This document shows, piece by piece, positions 1-6,633 of a DNA stretch of 13,830 bases. The DNA is from Pseudarthrobacter sp. (GTDB taxonomy: Bacteria > Actinomycetota > Actinomycetes > Actinomycetales > Micrococcaceae): the NCBI GenBank assembly GCA_013362385.1, contig JABFWC010000332.1, positions 1 to 13,830 of the forward strand. Reading direction: 5' to 3'. A program made the position numbers and the translations under genes. The notes under the pieces are model-generated. The model did no database searches and was not told the DNA's origin. It saw only the letters and a list, made by a program, of their open reading frames with translations. The first letter of the stretch is position 1. The number at the start of each line of letters is the position of its first letter.

Positions 1-1
1 C

Positions 2-1372
2 CAGGCGTCCGATTTCACCGCCAAAATCCATGCCGGGAACCTGCCGGTCAACACCCGCTTTGCGCTGGAGATCAGCTTCGAAGACGACGGCGGCGCGGCC
101 AGCGAGACGGTTCGGGGCAGCTTCCGCACGGCGCCCGACGCCGGGACCGTCAATGGCAAGGGCCGCACCGGTGAGACCAGCAACGGCGGTGACGTCCCGG
201 CGTCGTCCGCGCAAAGCTTCGTGTGGACCGGCGACACCGCCGGCCAGGGCTGGGGCATCAACGAGGAGATCGGCGGGATGCGCGGCTACCGGGCCATGCA
301 CCAGACCCGCCCCGACTTCTTCATCCACTCCGGCGACACCATCTACGCCGACGGGCCCATCGCTGAAACCGTGGTGGAGAAAGACGGCCAGGTATGGCGC
401 AACCTGGTCACCGAGGAAGTGTCCAAGGTGGCACAGACGCTCACTGATTTCCGCGGCCGGCACCGCTACAACTCCATGGACGCCAACATGCGCGCCATGT
501 TCGCCGACGTACCGGTGATCGCGCAGTGGGATGACCACGAGACCCACAACAACTGGTACCCGGGCCAGATCCTGGACGATCCCCGGTACACCGTCCGCGA
601 CGTCAACACGCTCGCCGCGCGCGGCCGCCAGGCCTGGCAGGAGAATATGCCCATCGCGGACAGCTCGGCCCTGTGGCGCCCGGGGACGTTCGACGACGCC
701 GGCCAGTACCAGCCCGCCCGCATCTACCGGAAGATCTCCCGCGGGCCCCAGCTGGACATCTTCTGCCTGGACATGCGCACGTTCAAGTCGCCCAACACCG
801 ACGGCAAGGAGCCCTACGCCACCTCCATCCTGGGCCAGGAACAGGCGGACTGGCTGGTACGGGAAGTTTCGGCGTCCAAGGCGACGTGGAAGGTGATCGC
901 CGCGGACCTGCCGCTGGGCATCGTGGTGCCCGACGGTCCGGTCAACCAGGAGAGCCTGTCCAACCGCGACGCCGGCGCACCCCTGGGCCGTGAACTGGAG
1001 ATCGCCGGCGTCCTGAGCGCCTTCAAGCGCAACGGTGTGAAGAACACCGTGTGGCTCACCGCGGATGTCCACTACTGCGCCGCCCACCACTACTCCCCCG
1101 AGCGGGCCGCATTCACCGATTTCGACCCGTTCTGGGAATTCGTGGCCGGCCCCATCGCCGCCGGGTCCTTCGGCCCCAACACCATGGACGGCACGTTCGG
1201 TCCCGAAGTGGTCTTCGCCAAGGCCGGACGGTTCGCCGGCGAATCCCCCCGCGACGGTGAAAACCAGTTCTTCGGGCACGTCCAGCTGGGTGAGGACAAT
1301 AGCTTCACCGTCAGCCTCCGGAACGCGAACGGCGGCACCGTATTTTCGAAGATCCTGACGCCGGAGCGGTAG
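2..1372 (+). CDS. phoD: PhoD-type alkaline phosphatase, C-terminal part (partial)
   Basis: This metallophosphoesterase of the PhoD family hydrolyses phosphate mono- or diesters. Family members are usually exported, often by the Tat system. The reading frame is open from position 2, so the true start and any signal peptide lie outside the window. The first 70 or so codons look like the end of the N-terminal beta-sandwich domain. The catalytic domain then begins around FVWTGDTAGQGW near 218. Visible metal-site motifs are SGDTIYADGP (329-358), WDDHETHNNW (527-556) and TADVHYCAAHHYSP (from about 1058), followed by the family's FVAGPIAAGSFGPN segment. Asp335, Asp530/533 and His1070 (nucleotide positions of the codons) are likely metal ligands or active-site residues. 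The gene ends with TAG at 1370-1372, and 84 bases separate it from the next gene. An internal GTG at 221 is open but would remove the first catalytic motif region, so it is not the start. Family assignment is firm; the exact substrate is not shown. Confidence 0.93.
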   Translation, partial: QASDFTAKIHAGNLPVNTRFALEISFEDDGGAASETVRGSFRTAPDAGTVNGKGRTGETSNGGDVPASSAQSFVWTGDTAGQGWGINEEIGGMRGYRAMHQTRPDFFIHSGDTIYADGPIAETVVEKDGQVWRNLVTEEVSKVAQTLTDFRGRHRYNSMDANMRAMFADVPVIAQWDDHETHNNWYPGQILDDPRYTVRDVNTLAARGRQAWQENMPIADSSALWRPGTFDDAGQYQPARIYRKISRGPQLDIFCLDMRTFKSPNTDGKEPYATSILGQEQADWLVREVSASKATWKVIAADLPLGIVVPDGPVNQESLSNRDAGAPLGRELEIAGVLSAFKRNGVKNTVWLTADVHYCAAHHYSPERAAFTDFDPFWEFVAGPIAAGSFGPNTMDGTFGPEVVFAKAGRFAGESPRDGENQFFGHVQLGEDNSFTVSLRNANGGTVFSKILTPER

Positions 1373-1456
1373 CCCGGCCCGTTATTTTCCCTGCCCCTTG
1401 GGTACGCCGCTGGTAGTGTTCCTGCATTCGGCACGGCAATCGGACGGGGTGGTTTT

Positions 1457-2263
1457 TTGACGGGCGATTCTACGAACAGCTTGTCCTCCAACGAGGACGG
1501 CCTGACCGAGGCCGTCCAGGAAGCCGGGGCGGTGGAGCTGCTGCTGATACGGCATGGCGAGAGCGAAGGCAACGTCGCGGCGACCGAAGCGCGCGCCGCC
1601 GGGGCGGAGGTCATCGAGGTTCCCGCCCGGGACGCCGACGTGGACCTCTCCGGCACGGGCAAGGAACAGGCCACGGCGCTGGGTAAGGCCCTGGCCCGCA
1701 TGGCGGAGGAGTTCCGCCCGGACGCCGTCGTATCCTCCCCGTACGCCAGGGCCCGGCAGACGGCGGAGATCGCCGTGGATACCGCCGGGTGGCCGCTGAA
1801 GGTGCGCACCGACGAACGGCTCCGGGACCGTGAACTCGGCATCCTCGACCGGCTCACCCGGCTGGGCGTGGAAAACCGCTACCCCGGGGAATCCGAACGG
1901 CGCGACTGGCTGGGAAAGTTCTATTACCGGCCACCGGGCGGGGAGTCCTGGGCGGACGTGGCATTGCGGCTGCGCTCCGTCCTGGCCGAGCTGAACAGCC
2001 TGGGCATGGGCCACCGCGTCATGCTGGTGTGCCACGACGCCGTCATCATGCTCTTCAGGTATGTCCTGGAGGGCCTGACCGAGCAGGAGCTGCTGGACCT
2101 TGCGGCACGGGAGGCCATCCTCAATGCCTCCGTGACCCGGTTCGTCCGCCCGTCCGGCGCCGGCCCCTGGACCCTGGAGAGCTTCAACGTCGCGGACCAC
2201 CTGACCGAGTTCGGCGTCACCGTGACCGAACACGCCGGAGACACCCGTGTCCAGCCGAAGTGA
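1457..2263 (+). CDS. Histidine phosphatase family protein
   Basis: This 268-residue protein belongs to the phosphoglycerate mutase-like histidine phosphatase superfamily, in which a phosphohistidine intermediate forms on the RHG histidine. Seen directly: LLLIRHGESEGN with Arg32-His33, VVSSPYARARQTAEI as the second phosphate-pocket motif, the acidic DREL motif (Glu126), and VMLVCHDAVI with His193 as the likely second catalytic histidine. This last motif reads CHD where many members have a THG- or SHG-like sequence. The first 25 residues precede the fold and are hydrophilic. The chosen TTG start at 1457 follows GGGGTGG by about four bases. A GTG at codon 26 lies too close to the first strand but cannot be fully excluded. 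The 3' end overlaps the next gene by 17 bases, so the two are almost surely co-transcribed. The substrate cannot be read from sequence; fructose-2,6-bisphosphatase-like or broad phosphatase activity is possible. Confidence 0.88.
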   Translation: MTGDSTNSLSSNEDGLTEAVQEAGAVELLLIRHGESEGNVAATEARAAGAEVIEVPARDADVDLSGTGKEQATALGKALARMAEEFRPDAVVSSPYARARQTAEIAVDTAGWPLKVRTDERLRDRELGILDRLTRLGVENRYPGESERRDWLGKFYYRPPGGESWADVALRLRSVLAELNSLGMGHRVMLVCHDAVIMLFRYVLEGLTEQELLDLAAREAILNASVTRFVRPSGAGPWTLESFNVADHLTEFGVTVTEHAGDTRVQPK

Positions 2264-3176
2264 GACAGCAGGCGCCACGCTGGTGACGCCGTCGCTCTTG
2301 CGCGACTGGCCACTTCCCGCTCCGGGCGGGGACAAGTACTCGCGCGGGTCGGTCCTGGTAGTCGGCGGTGCCCGTGCAACGCCCGGGGCGGCGCTGCTGG
2401 CCGGTGTGGCCGCGCTGCGTGCGGGAGCCGGGAAGCTGACGCTGGCCGTGGCGGAGTCGGTGGCCGTACAGGTAGGGGTGGCACTGCCCGAGTGCGGGGC
2501 GATCGGCCTGCCGGAGACTCGGGAAGGGTCCGTCAAGGCCGAGCTTGACCGGATCGATTCCTACCTGGACCGCGCGGACGCCCTCCTGGTGGGACCCGGG
2601 CTGGATGACCAGGATCTTGCCGCCGAGCTGCTGCATGAACTGCTCAGGCGGGAGGACTCGCAGCGGGAGGCCACTGGGGGCGGACGCCCGGACGGTCCCG
2701 CCGTCGTACTCGATGCCTACGCCCTCGGCGGGCTGGCGGGCATGGAGGACCAGCTGGACCCGTGGCGCGGCAGGCTGATCCTCACCCCGAACCCGACGGA
2801 AGCAGGGATCCTGCTGGGCCGTGCTCCAGACGACCTGGAAACGGATGTCACCGCAATTGCCCGCCGGTACGGGGCGGTGGTCAGCTGCCAGGGCCTGATC
2901 GCCCGGCCGGCCGGGGACGCGCCCGAGGAATCGGAACTCTGGAAGATCTCCACCGGCTATGGCGGGTTGGGGACCTCGGGCAGCGGGGTCGTCCTGGCCG
3001 GGGCCATCGCCGGCATCCGGGCACGCGGCACCAGCAACGCGCAGGCTGCCTGCTGGGGAACGCACCTGCATGCCGCAGCGGCGGACCGCCTGGCCAGCAG
3101 GCTGGGTCCGCTGGGATTCCTGGCCCGCGAACTCTCCGACGAACTGCCGGCCCTGATGCTGGAGCTCGGGTCCTAG
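2247..3176 (+). CDS. Divergent NAD(P)H-hydrate dehydratase-like protein (NnrD/YjeF C-terminal family)
   Basis: This 309-residue protein has the ribokinase-like fold of ADP-dependent NAD(P)H-hydrate dehydratase, which repairs hydrated nicotinamide cofactors. The N-terminal half matches the family well: PSLLRDWPLP, GGDKYSRGSVLVVGGA, TPGAALLAGVAALRAGAGKL, and the DALLVGPGL turn. The C-terminal active-site motifs are unusual. The common LTPHPGE reads LTPNPTE, the common VLKG lysine motif reads VVSCQG, and the glycine-rich GTGD motif reads GSGV, with Val248 where the catalytic aspartate is expected. There is no NnrE epimerase domain. The GTG start at 2247 is supported by GGAG at 2237-2240, six bases upstream, inside the end of the phosphatase gene. 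A strong hairpin follows the stop. Fold assignment is firm, but activity is doubtful; it may be a paralogue with a different or lost function. Confidence 0.85.
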   Translation: MSSRSETAGATLVTPSLLRDWPLPAPGGDKYSRGSVLVVGGARATPGAALLAGVAALRAGAGKLTLAVAESVAVQVGVALPECGAIGLPETREGSVKAELDRIDSYLDRADALLVGPGLDDQDLAAELLHELLRREDSQREATGGGRPDGPAVVLDAYALGGLAGMEDQLDPWRGRLILTPNPTEAGILLGRAPDDLETDVTAIARRYGAVVSCQGLIARPAGDAPEESELWKISTGYGGLGTSGSGVVLAGAIAGIRARGTSNAQAACWGTHLHAAAADRLASRLGPLGFLARELSDELPALMLELGS

Positions 3177-3205
3177 CATCCGCCAACCCTGCCCCGGCAT
3201 GGAGA

Positions 3206-3231
3206 TGGCCCCCGGCCGAAGCCGGGGGCCA
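3206..3231. terminator. Hairpin terminator after the phosphatase/NnrD-like operon
   Basis: An 11-bp perfect stem (arms 3206-3216 and 3221-3231) closes on a CGAA loop, 30 bases after the NnrD-like stop. There is no T-tract, which is common for actinobacterial hairpins. It also lies downstream of the minus-strand hsp20 stop, so it may serve both convergent genes. The 124 bases between it and hsp20 show nothing else I can support. Confidence 0.75.
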
Positions 3232-3355
3232 CCGGGTCGGGAAGCTAAGGCCCTAGCTGCCGATGCGCTGTCTGGCGCTGTGGCGTGCACAGAATGGCGA
3301 TTCGCCCCAAAAAGGCAGTCAACAGATCTACCCGCCTCCCGATTCTTTCCTGGAA

Positions 3356-3778
3356 CTAAGCGGCGATTTCCTGCTTGGCCCCCTTCGTTTCAATCTCGAT
3401 CTTGCGCGGCTTCGCCTTTTCGGCGACGGGGATCCGCAGCGTCAGGACGCCGGCATCGTAGCTGGCCTTCACGTGCTCCGTGTCGAGCGTGTCGCCGAGG
3501 ATCAGCTGGCGGCTGAAGACGCCGCGCGGCCGCTCGGAGGCGATCAGTTCGGTGTCCTTGTCGACGGGATCCGGGCGCTCCGCCCGCACCGTCAGCACAT
3601 TCCGTTCGATGTCCAGATCCACCGAATCCACAGCCACCCCGGGCAAATCGAAGGCGACGACAAAGTCGTGCTCCTCACGCCACGCATCCATCGGCATCGC
3701 TGCAGGCCGTGCAGTCGTGCCGAGGACCTGCTGGGCCAGCCTGTCCAGCTCGCGGAACGGATCGGTTCGCATCAACAT
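3356..3778 (-). CDS. Hsp20/alpha-crystallin small heat-shock protein
   Basis: This 140-residue ATP-independent holdase chaperone binds unfolding proteins during heat or other stress and acts as a cytoplasmic oligomer. It begins [19 protein letters not shown], a typical short N-terminal arm. The alpha-crystallin domain runs from about residue 33 ([18 protein letters not shown]) to about 131. Landmarks are NVLTVRAER and the signature [19 protein letters not shown]. The C-terminal IEI is the I-x-I motif that docks on a neighbouring subunit. The ATG at 3778 is preceded by GAGGAGG at good spacing, which fixes the start; an in-frame ATG 14 codons upstream has no such site and would add residues atypical of the family. 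A promoter and inverted repeat lie just upstream (see separate entries), suggesting stress regulation. The gene stands alone and is convergent with the NnrD-like operon. Confidence 0.94.
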   Translation of the reverse strand: MLMRTDPFRELDRLAQQVLGTTARPAAMPMDAWREEHDFVVAFDLPGVAVDSVDLDIERNVLTVRAERPDPVDKDTELIASERPRGVFSRQLILGDTLDTEHVKASYDAGVLTLRIPVAEKAKPRKIEIETKGAKQEIAA

Positions 3779-3819
3779 GGCTTCCCTCCTCGTAAGAGAC
3801 GGTCCAACATGGTTTCCCA

Positions 3820-3844
3820 ATCAGCCTGATCTGTATTGGCTGAT
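3820..3844. promoter_or_regulatory. Inverted repeat, possible operator of hsp20
   Basis: Perfect 7-bp arms ATCAGCC (3820-3826) and GGCTGAT (3838-3844) flank an 11-base spacer. The repeat starts at about the predicted transcription start of hsp20 and extends into its leader, a good place for a repressor. It matches neither the HspR HAIR element (CTTGAGT-N7-ACTCAAG) nor CIRCE (TTAGCACTC-N9-GAGTGCTAA). An RNA hairpin in the leader is an alternative. Confidence 0.5.
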
Positions 3845-3850
3845 ATAGAT

Positions 3851-3879
3851 TTTTTAGCACCGGAGAAGCAGGTCTTCAA
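3851..3879 (-). promoter_or_regulatory. Predicted sigma-70-type promoter of hsp20
   Basis: On the minus strand TTGAAG (3879-3874) and TAAAAA (3856-3851) are separated by exactly 17 bases, close to the TTGACA/TATAAT pattern. The transcription start would fall near 3844, leaving a leader of about 65 bases before the ATG at 3778. The TAAAAA hexamer lacks the usual final T, so the call is moderate. Confidence 0.5.
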
Positions 3880-3930
3880 GGGGTTCCGGAACCGTTTTTG
3901 GAAGATTTTTGGCATTCCGCGGGCATGGAA

Positions 3931-3973
3931 AAGGGGCCTTCCCGCCTGCTAATGCAGGCGGGGAAGGCCCCTT
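3931..3973 (-). terminator. Strong intrinsic terminator of the proline-rich gene
   Basis: A 19-bp stem (3931-3949 with 3954-3973, one bulged base in the right arm) closes on TAAT. Read on the minus strand it is followed by TTTTCC, giving a short U-tract. It sits 26 bases past the proline-rich gene stop at 4000 and insulates the hsp20 promoter from it. The plus strand has no gene reading into it. Confidence 0.85.
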
Positions 3974-3999
3974 ACGAAGGTGCTACCCGGTGTTGGGCG

Positions 4000-4188
4000 T
4001 CAGTCCCTGGTGGGGTCCGGGCGGAGCGGTGCGGGCCCGGGGTCCGGGATGGGCAACGGGCCGGGAGGCTGCGGCGCCGGGAACGGATTGGGCGACGGCG
4101 GCCCTGGCCGGGTGGGATCCGGGGAGGTGGGCTCCGGGCCGGGTTCGGGCGGGAATGGCTCAGGTTCGTGCACTGGCGGGATGGTCAT
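4000..4188 (-). CDS. Proline-rich 62-residue hypothetical protein
   Basis: I do not recognise a named family. The 62-residue product starts MTIPPVHEPEPFPPEPGPEP and continues as an almost alternating X-Pro series: 28 of 62 residues are proline, with eight acidic residues and three arginines. It has no cysteine, no membrane segment and no signal peptide, and should be extended or disordered. Four PP pairs (PPV, PPE, PPS, PPG) could make its translation depend on elongation factor P. The ATG at 4188 follows GAGAGGGGA at suitable spacing, and the gene ends before a strong terminator; both argue that it is real despite its odd composition. A GTG further upstream at 4278 also has a purine-rich stretch before it but adds residues without the proline pattern. 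It is divergent from the oligopeptidase gene. Whether the protein is stable or has a role is unknown. Confidence 0.68.
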   Translation of the reverse strand: MTIPPVHEPEPFPPEPGPEPTSPDPTRPGPPSPNPFPAPQPPGPLPIPDPGPAPLRPDPTRD

Positions 4189-4324
4189 GCAACTTCCCCT
4201 CTCACGCTGGGCGGATGTGCCTTGGAGTGAACAGGATACGCCCGCGGCCCGTCGGCAACTACCCTTCGGCGCCGTCACGCTCTCCCCCGTAAGCGAACGG
4301 CCTGCCCGGTTGTCGGGACCGGTC

Positions 4325-4330
4325 TATATA
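4325..4330 (+). promoter_or_regulatory. -10 element of the oligopeptidase gene (leaderless transcript predicted)
   Basis: TATATA ends only eight bases before the ATG at 4339. Transcription would begin at or within a base or two of the A of ATG. No Shine-Dalgarno sequence precedes the start (the bases are TTGAATCC), which fits leaderless translation, common in actinobacteria. The -35 region is weak. Confidence 0.55.
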
Positions 4331-4338
4331 TTGAATCC

Positions 4339-6555
4339 ATGACCTCCACTCCCCTGCAGGACACCGCCACCACCGCGATCCCGGCGCCCCCGGTTGCCAA
4401 AAAGGTCCCCACCGAGCGCACCCACCACGGGGAGACGTACGTGGACAACTACGAATGGCTCAGGGACAAGGAATCCACTGAGGTCATTGAGCACCTGCGG
4501 GCCGAGAATGCCTACCAGGAAGCGGTAACCGCACACCAGGAGCCGCTGCGCGAGGCGATTTTCCAGGAAATCAAGGGCCGCACGCAGGAGACGGACCTTT
4601 CGGTCCCGCACCGCAAGGACGGCTGGTGGTACTTCAGCCGCTCTGCCGAAGGCAAGGAATACGGCATCCACTGCCGGGTCAAGGCCCGGGACACGGATGA
4701 CAAAGTTGCCGACTGGACGCCGCCCGCGGTGGAGGCCGGCGTAGAGATCCCCGGCGAGCAAGTCCTGCTGGACGGCAACGTGGAAGCCGAGGGCAAGCCC
4801 TTCTTCTCGGTGGGCGGCACGGCCGTGACCATCGACGGCACCCTCTACGCCTATGCCGTGGACAATTCAGGCGACGAACGCTTCACCCTGCGGATCAAGG
4901 ACCTGCGCACCGGCGAGCTGCTGCCGGACGTCATCGAGAACGTCTTCTACGGGGTCGCTTTTTCGCCCGACGGCACCCGGATCTTCTACACTGTGGTGGA
5001 CGACTCCTGGCGGCCGTACCAGGTGAAGGCGCACGTGCTGGGCACGCCCGTGGCCGAGGACACAGTGATCTACCAGGAGGACGACGCCGCCATGTGGCTC
5101 GGCTTCGAGCTCTCCGCGGACCGGCGCCACCTGGTGCTGGGCATCGGCTGCTCGGAATACAGCGAGACCCGGCTGCTGCGCTTCGACGACCCCACCCAGT
5201 CGCTGACCACGGTCATTTCCCGCAACGAACGGGTCCTGTACGAGGCCGAACCCTTCCTGCTGGACGGGCAGGAAAAGATCCTGCTCACCCACAACCGCGG
5301 CGCCATCAATTCCATGGTCTCCCTGACGGACCCGGCCGAGCTGGAAAAGCCGCTGGCCGGGCAAACCTGGCAGACCGTCGTCGAACACTCCGACGACGTC
5401 CGCGTCAACGGGGCGGGCGTTACCGCCACGCACCTGATCGTCTCCATCCGCAAGGAAACGATCGAACGGGTCCAGGTGATGGGCCTGGCCGGGCTGGGGA
5501 CGCCGGCCCAGCAGGCACCGGTCGAACCGGCCTTCGACGAGGAGCTTTACACGGCAGGCGTCGGCGGCTCGGACTACGATGCACCCGTCATCCGGCTCGG
5601 CTACACGTCCTACTTCACGCCGTCGCGCATCTACGATTTCGTGCTGCCCACCACCGAACAGCCCGCGGGCGAACTGCTGCTGCGCAAGGAAAGCCCCGTC
5701 CTGGGCGGCTACGACGGCAACGACTACGTTGCCACGCGTGAATGGGCGACGGCGGCGGACGGCACCCGGATTCCCCTTTCGGTGCTTCGCCACAAAGCCG
5801 TGAAGCAGGACGGCACGGCGGCCGGGCTTGTTTACGGGTACGGATCCTACGAAATGAGCATGGACCCCGGCTTCGGCATTGCCCGGCTGTCGCTGCTGGA
5901 CCGCGGCATTGTGTTCGTGATCGCCCACATCCGTGGCGGCGGCGAGCTGGGCCGGCACTGGTACGAAGACGGCAAGAAGCTGACCAAGAAGAACACCTTC
6001 ACCGACTTCATTGACGCCACCGGCTGGCTGGCAGAGTCCGGATGGGTGGATCCGGCCCGGATCGCGGCCCTTGGCGGCTCCGCCGGCGGCCTGCTGATGG
6101 GCGCGGTGGCCAACATGGCCCCGGAAAAGTATGCGGCCATCGTTGCGCAGGTGCCGTTCGTGGACCCCCTTACCAGCATCCTCGATCCGGACCTGCCGCT
6201 GTCCGCGCTGGAATGGGAGGAATGGGGCAACCCGATCACGGACCCCGTGGCCTACGCCTACATGAAGTCCTACTCCCCCTACGAGAATGTGCGGGAAGTG
6301 GCGTACCCGAAGATCGCCGCGGTCACGTCCTTCAACGACACCCGCGTCCTCTATGTGGAGCCGGCCAAGTGGGTGCAGGAGCTGCGGAACAAGACCACCG
6401 GCCCGGAGCCCATTGTCATGAAGATCGAGATGGACGGCGGCCACGGCGGCGCGTCCGGGCGCTACGTGCAGTGGCGGGAACGGGCCTGGGACTACGCGTT
6501 CATCGCCGATTCCCTCGGCGCCACCGACCTCCTGCCAGGGGCCGGCCTCAAGTAG
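4339..6555 (+). CDS. ptrB: Oligopeptidase B-type S9 serine peptidase
   Basis: This 738-residue cytoplasmic serine peptidase of the prolyl oligopeptidase clan (S9A) cleaves short peptides; oligopeptidase B prefers bonds after Arg or Lys. The N-terminal part (about residues 15-100) has the family opening VPTERTHHGETYVDNYEWLRD. A seven-bladed beta-propeller follows to about residue 440. The alpha/beta-hydrolase domain then contains GLVYGYGSYEMSMD, RGIVFVIAHIRGGGELGRHWYEDGK, the nucleophile elbow GGSAGG with Ser581, NDTRV with Asp667 and GGHGG with His702. The triad is complete and the length is normal. No signal peptide is visible. The start is the ATG at 4339, eight bases after a TATATA box and without a ribosome site, so the mRNA is probably leaderless. 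A 78-base gap with the iron box separates it from the next gene. The subtype (B rather than prolyl oligopeptidase) rests on the RGGGELG and YGSYE motifs. Confidence 0.95.
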   Translation: MTSTPLQDTATTAIPAPPVAKKVPTERTHHGETYVDNYEWLRDKESTEVIEHLRAENAYQEAVTAHQEPLREAIFQEIKGRTQETDLSVPHRKDGWWYFSRSAEGKEYGIHCRVKARDTDDKVADWTPPAVEAGVEIPGEQVLLDGNVEAEGKPFFSVGGTAVTIDGTLYAYAVDNSGDERFTLRIKDLRTGELLPDVIENVFYGVAFSPDGTRIFYTVVDDSWRPYQVKAHVLGTPVAEDTVIYQEDDAAMWLGFELSADRRHLVLGIGCSEYSETRLLRFDDPTQSLTTVISRNERVLYEAEPFLLDGQEKILLTHNRGAINSMVSLTDPAELEKPLAGQTWQTVVEHSDDVRVNGAGVTATHLIVSIRKETIERVQVMGLAGLGTPAQQAPVEPAFDEELYTAGVGGSDYDAPVIRLGYTSYFTPSRIYDFVLPTTEQPAGELLLRKESPVLGGYDGNDYVATREWATAADGTRIPLSVLRHKAVKQDGTAAGLVYGYGSYEMSMDPGFGIARLSLLDRGIVFVIAHIRGGGELGRHWYEDGKKLTKKNTFTDFIDATGWLAESGWVDPARIAALGGSAGGLLMGAVANMAPEKYAAIVAQVPFVDPLTSILDPDLPLSALEWEEWGNPITDPVAYAYMKSYSPYENVREVAYPKIAAVTSFNDTRVLYVEPAKWVQELRNKTTGPEPIVMKIEMDGGHGGASGRYVQWRERAWDYAFIADSLGATDLLPGAGLK

Positions 6556-6596
6556 GTGCGCTCCGCGTTTCTCCAGCGACTTTCCTATGACCTCCA

Positions 6597-6624
6597 TTTT
6601 TGTTAGGTAAGCCTCAACTAATAC
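6597..6624 (+). promoter_or_regulatory. Predicted promoter of the adenylation/carrier/acyltransferase gene
   Basis: A weak -35 TTTTTG (6597-6602) and -10 TAATAC (6619-6624) are 16 bases apart, with the iron box filling the spacer. The ATG at 6634 is nine bases beyond the -10, so the transcript should have almost no leader. A second ATG at 6630 overlaps out of frame. Confidence 0.5.
6603..6621. promoter_or_regulatory. DtxR/IdeR-type iron box
   Basis: TTAGGTAAGCCTCAACTAA fits the consensus TWAGGTWAGSCTWACCTWA at 17 of 19 positions; the mismatches are at positions 13 and 15. It lies just before the TAATAC -10 element of the 851-residue fusion gene, so a bound iron-loaded repressor would block that promoter. 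The regulator gene itself is not in the window. Confidence 0.75.
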
Positions 6625-6633
6625 CATCGATGG

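Noticed and set aside
1390..1419. Promoter before the histidine phosphatase gene (TAGTGT at 1414-1419)
   Set aside because: No acceptable -35 hexamer at 16-18 bases; too weak to list.
1382..2536. Minus-strand frame of 384 codons opposite the phosphatase and NnrD-like genes
   Set aside because: Runs across two well-supported plus-strand genes and shows no family motif.
3779..3820. Longer hsp20 start at 3820
   Set aside because: The ATG at 3778 has an excellent GAGGAGG site and gives the normal N-terminus; the extension would cover the likely leader and operator.
3849..3861. CIRCE element near TTTTTAGCACC
   Set aside because: Only part of the left half matches TTAGCACTC; there is no GAGTGCTAA half at the right distance.
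4233..4261. Promoter for the proline-rich gene (TATCCT on the minus strand)
   Set aside because: The -10 is plausible, but the only -35 at 17 bases is TAGTTG, a poor match.
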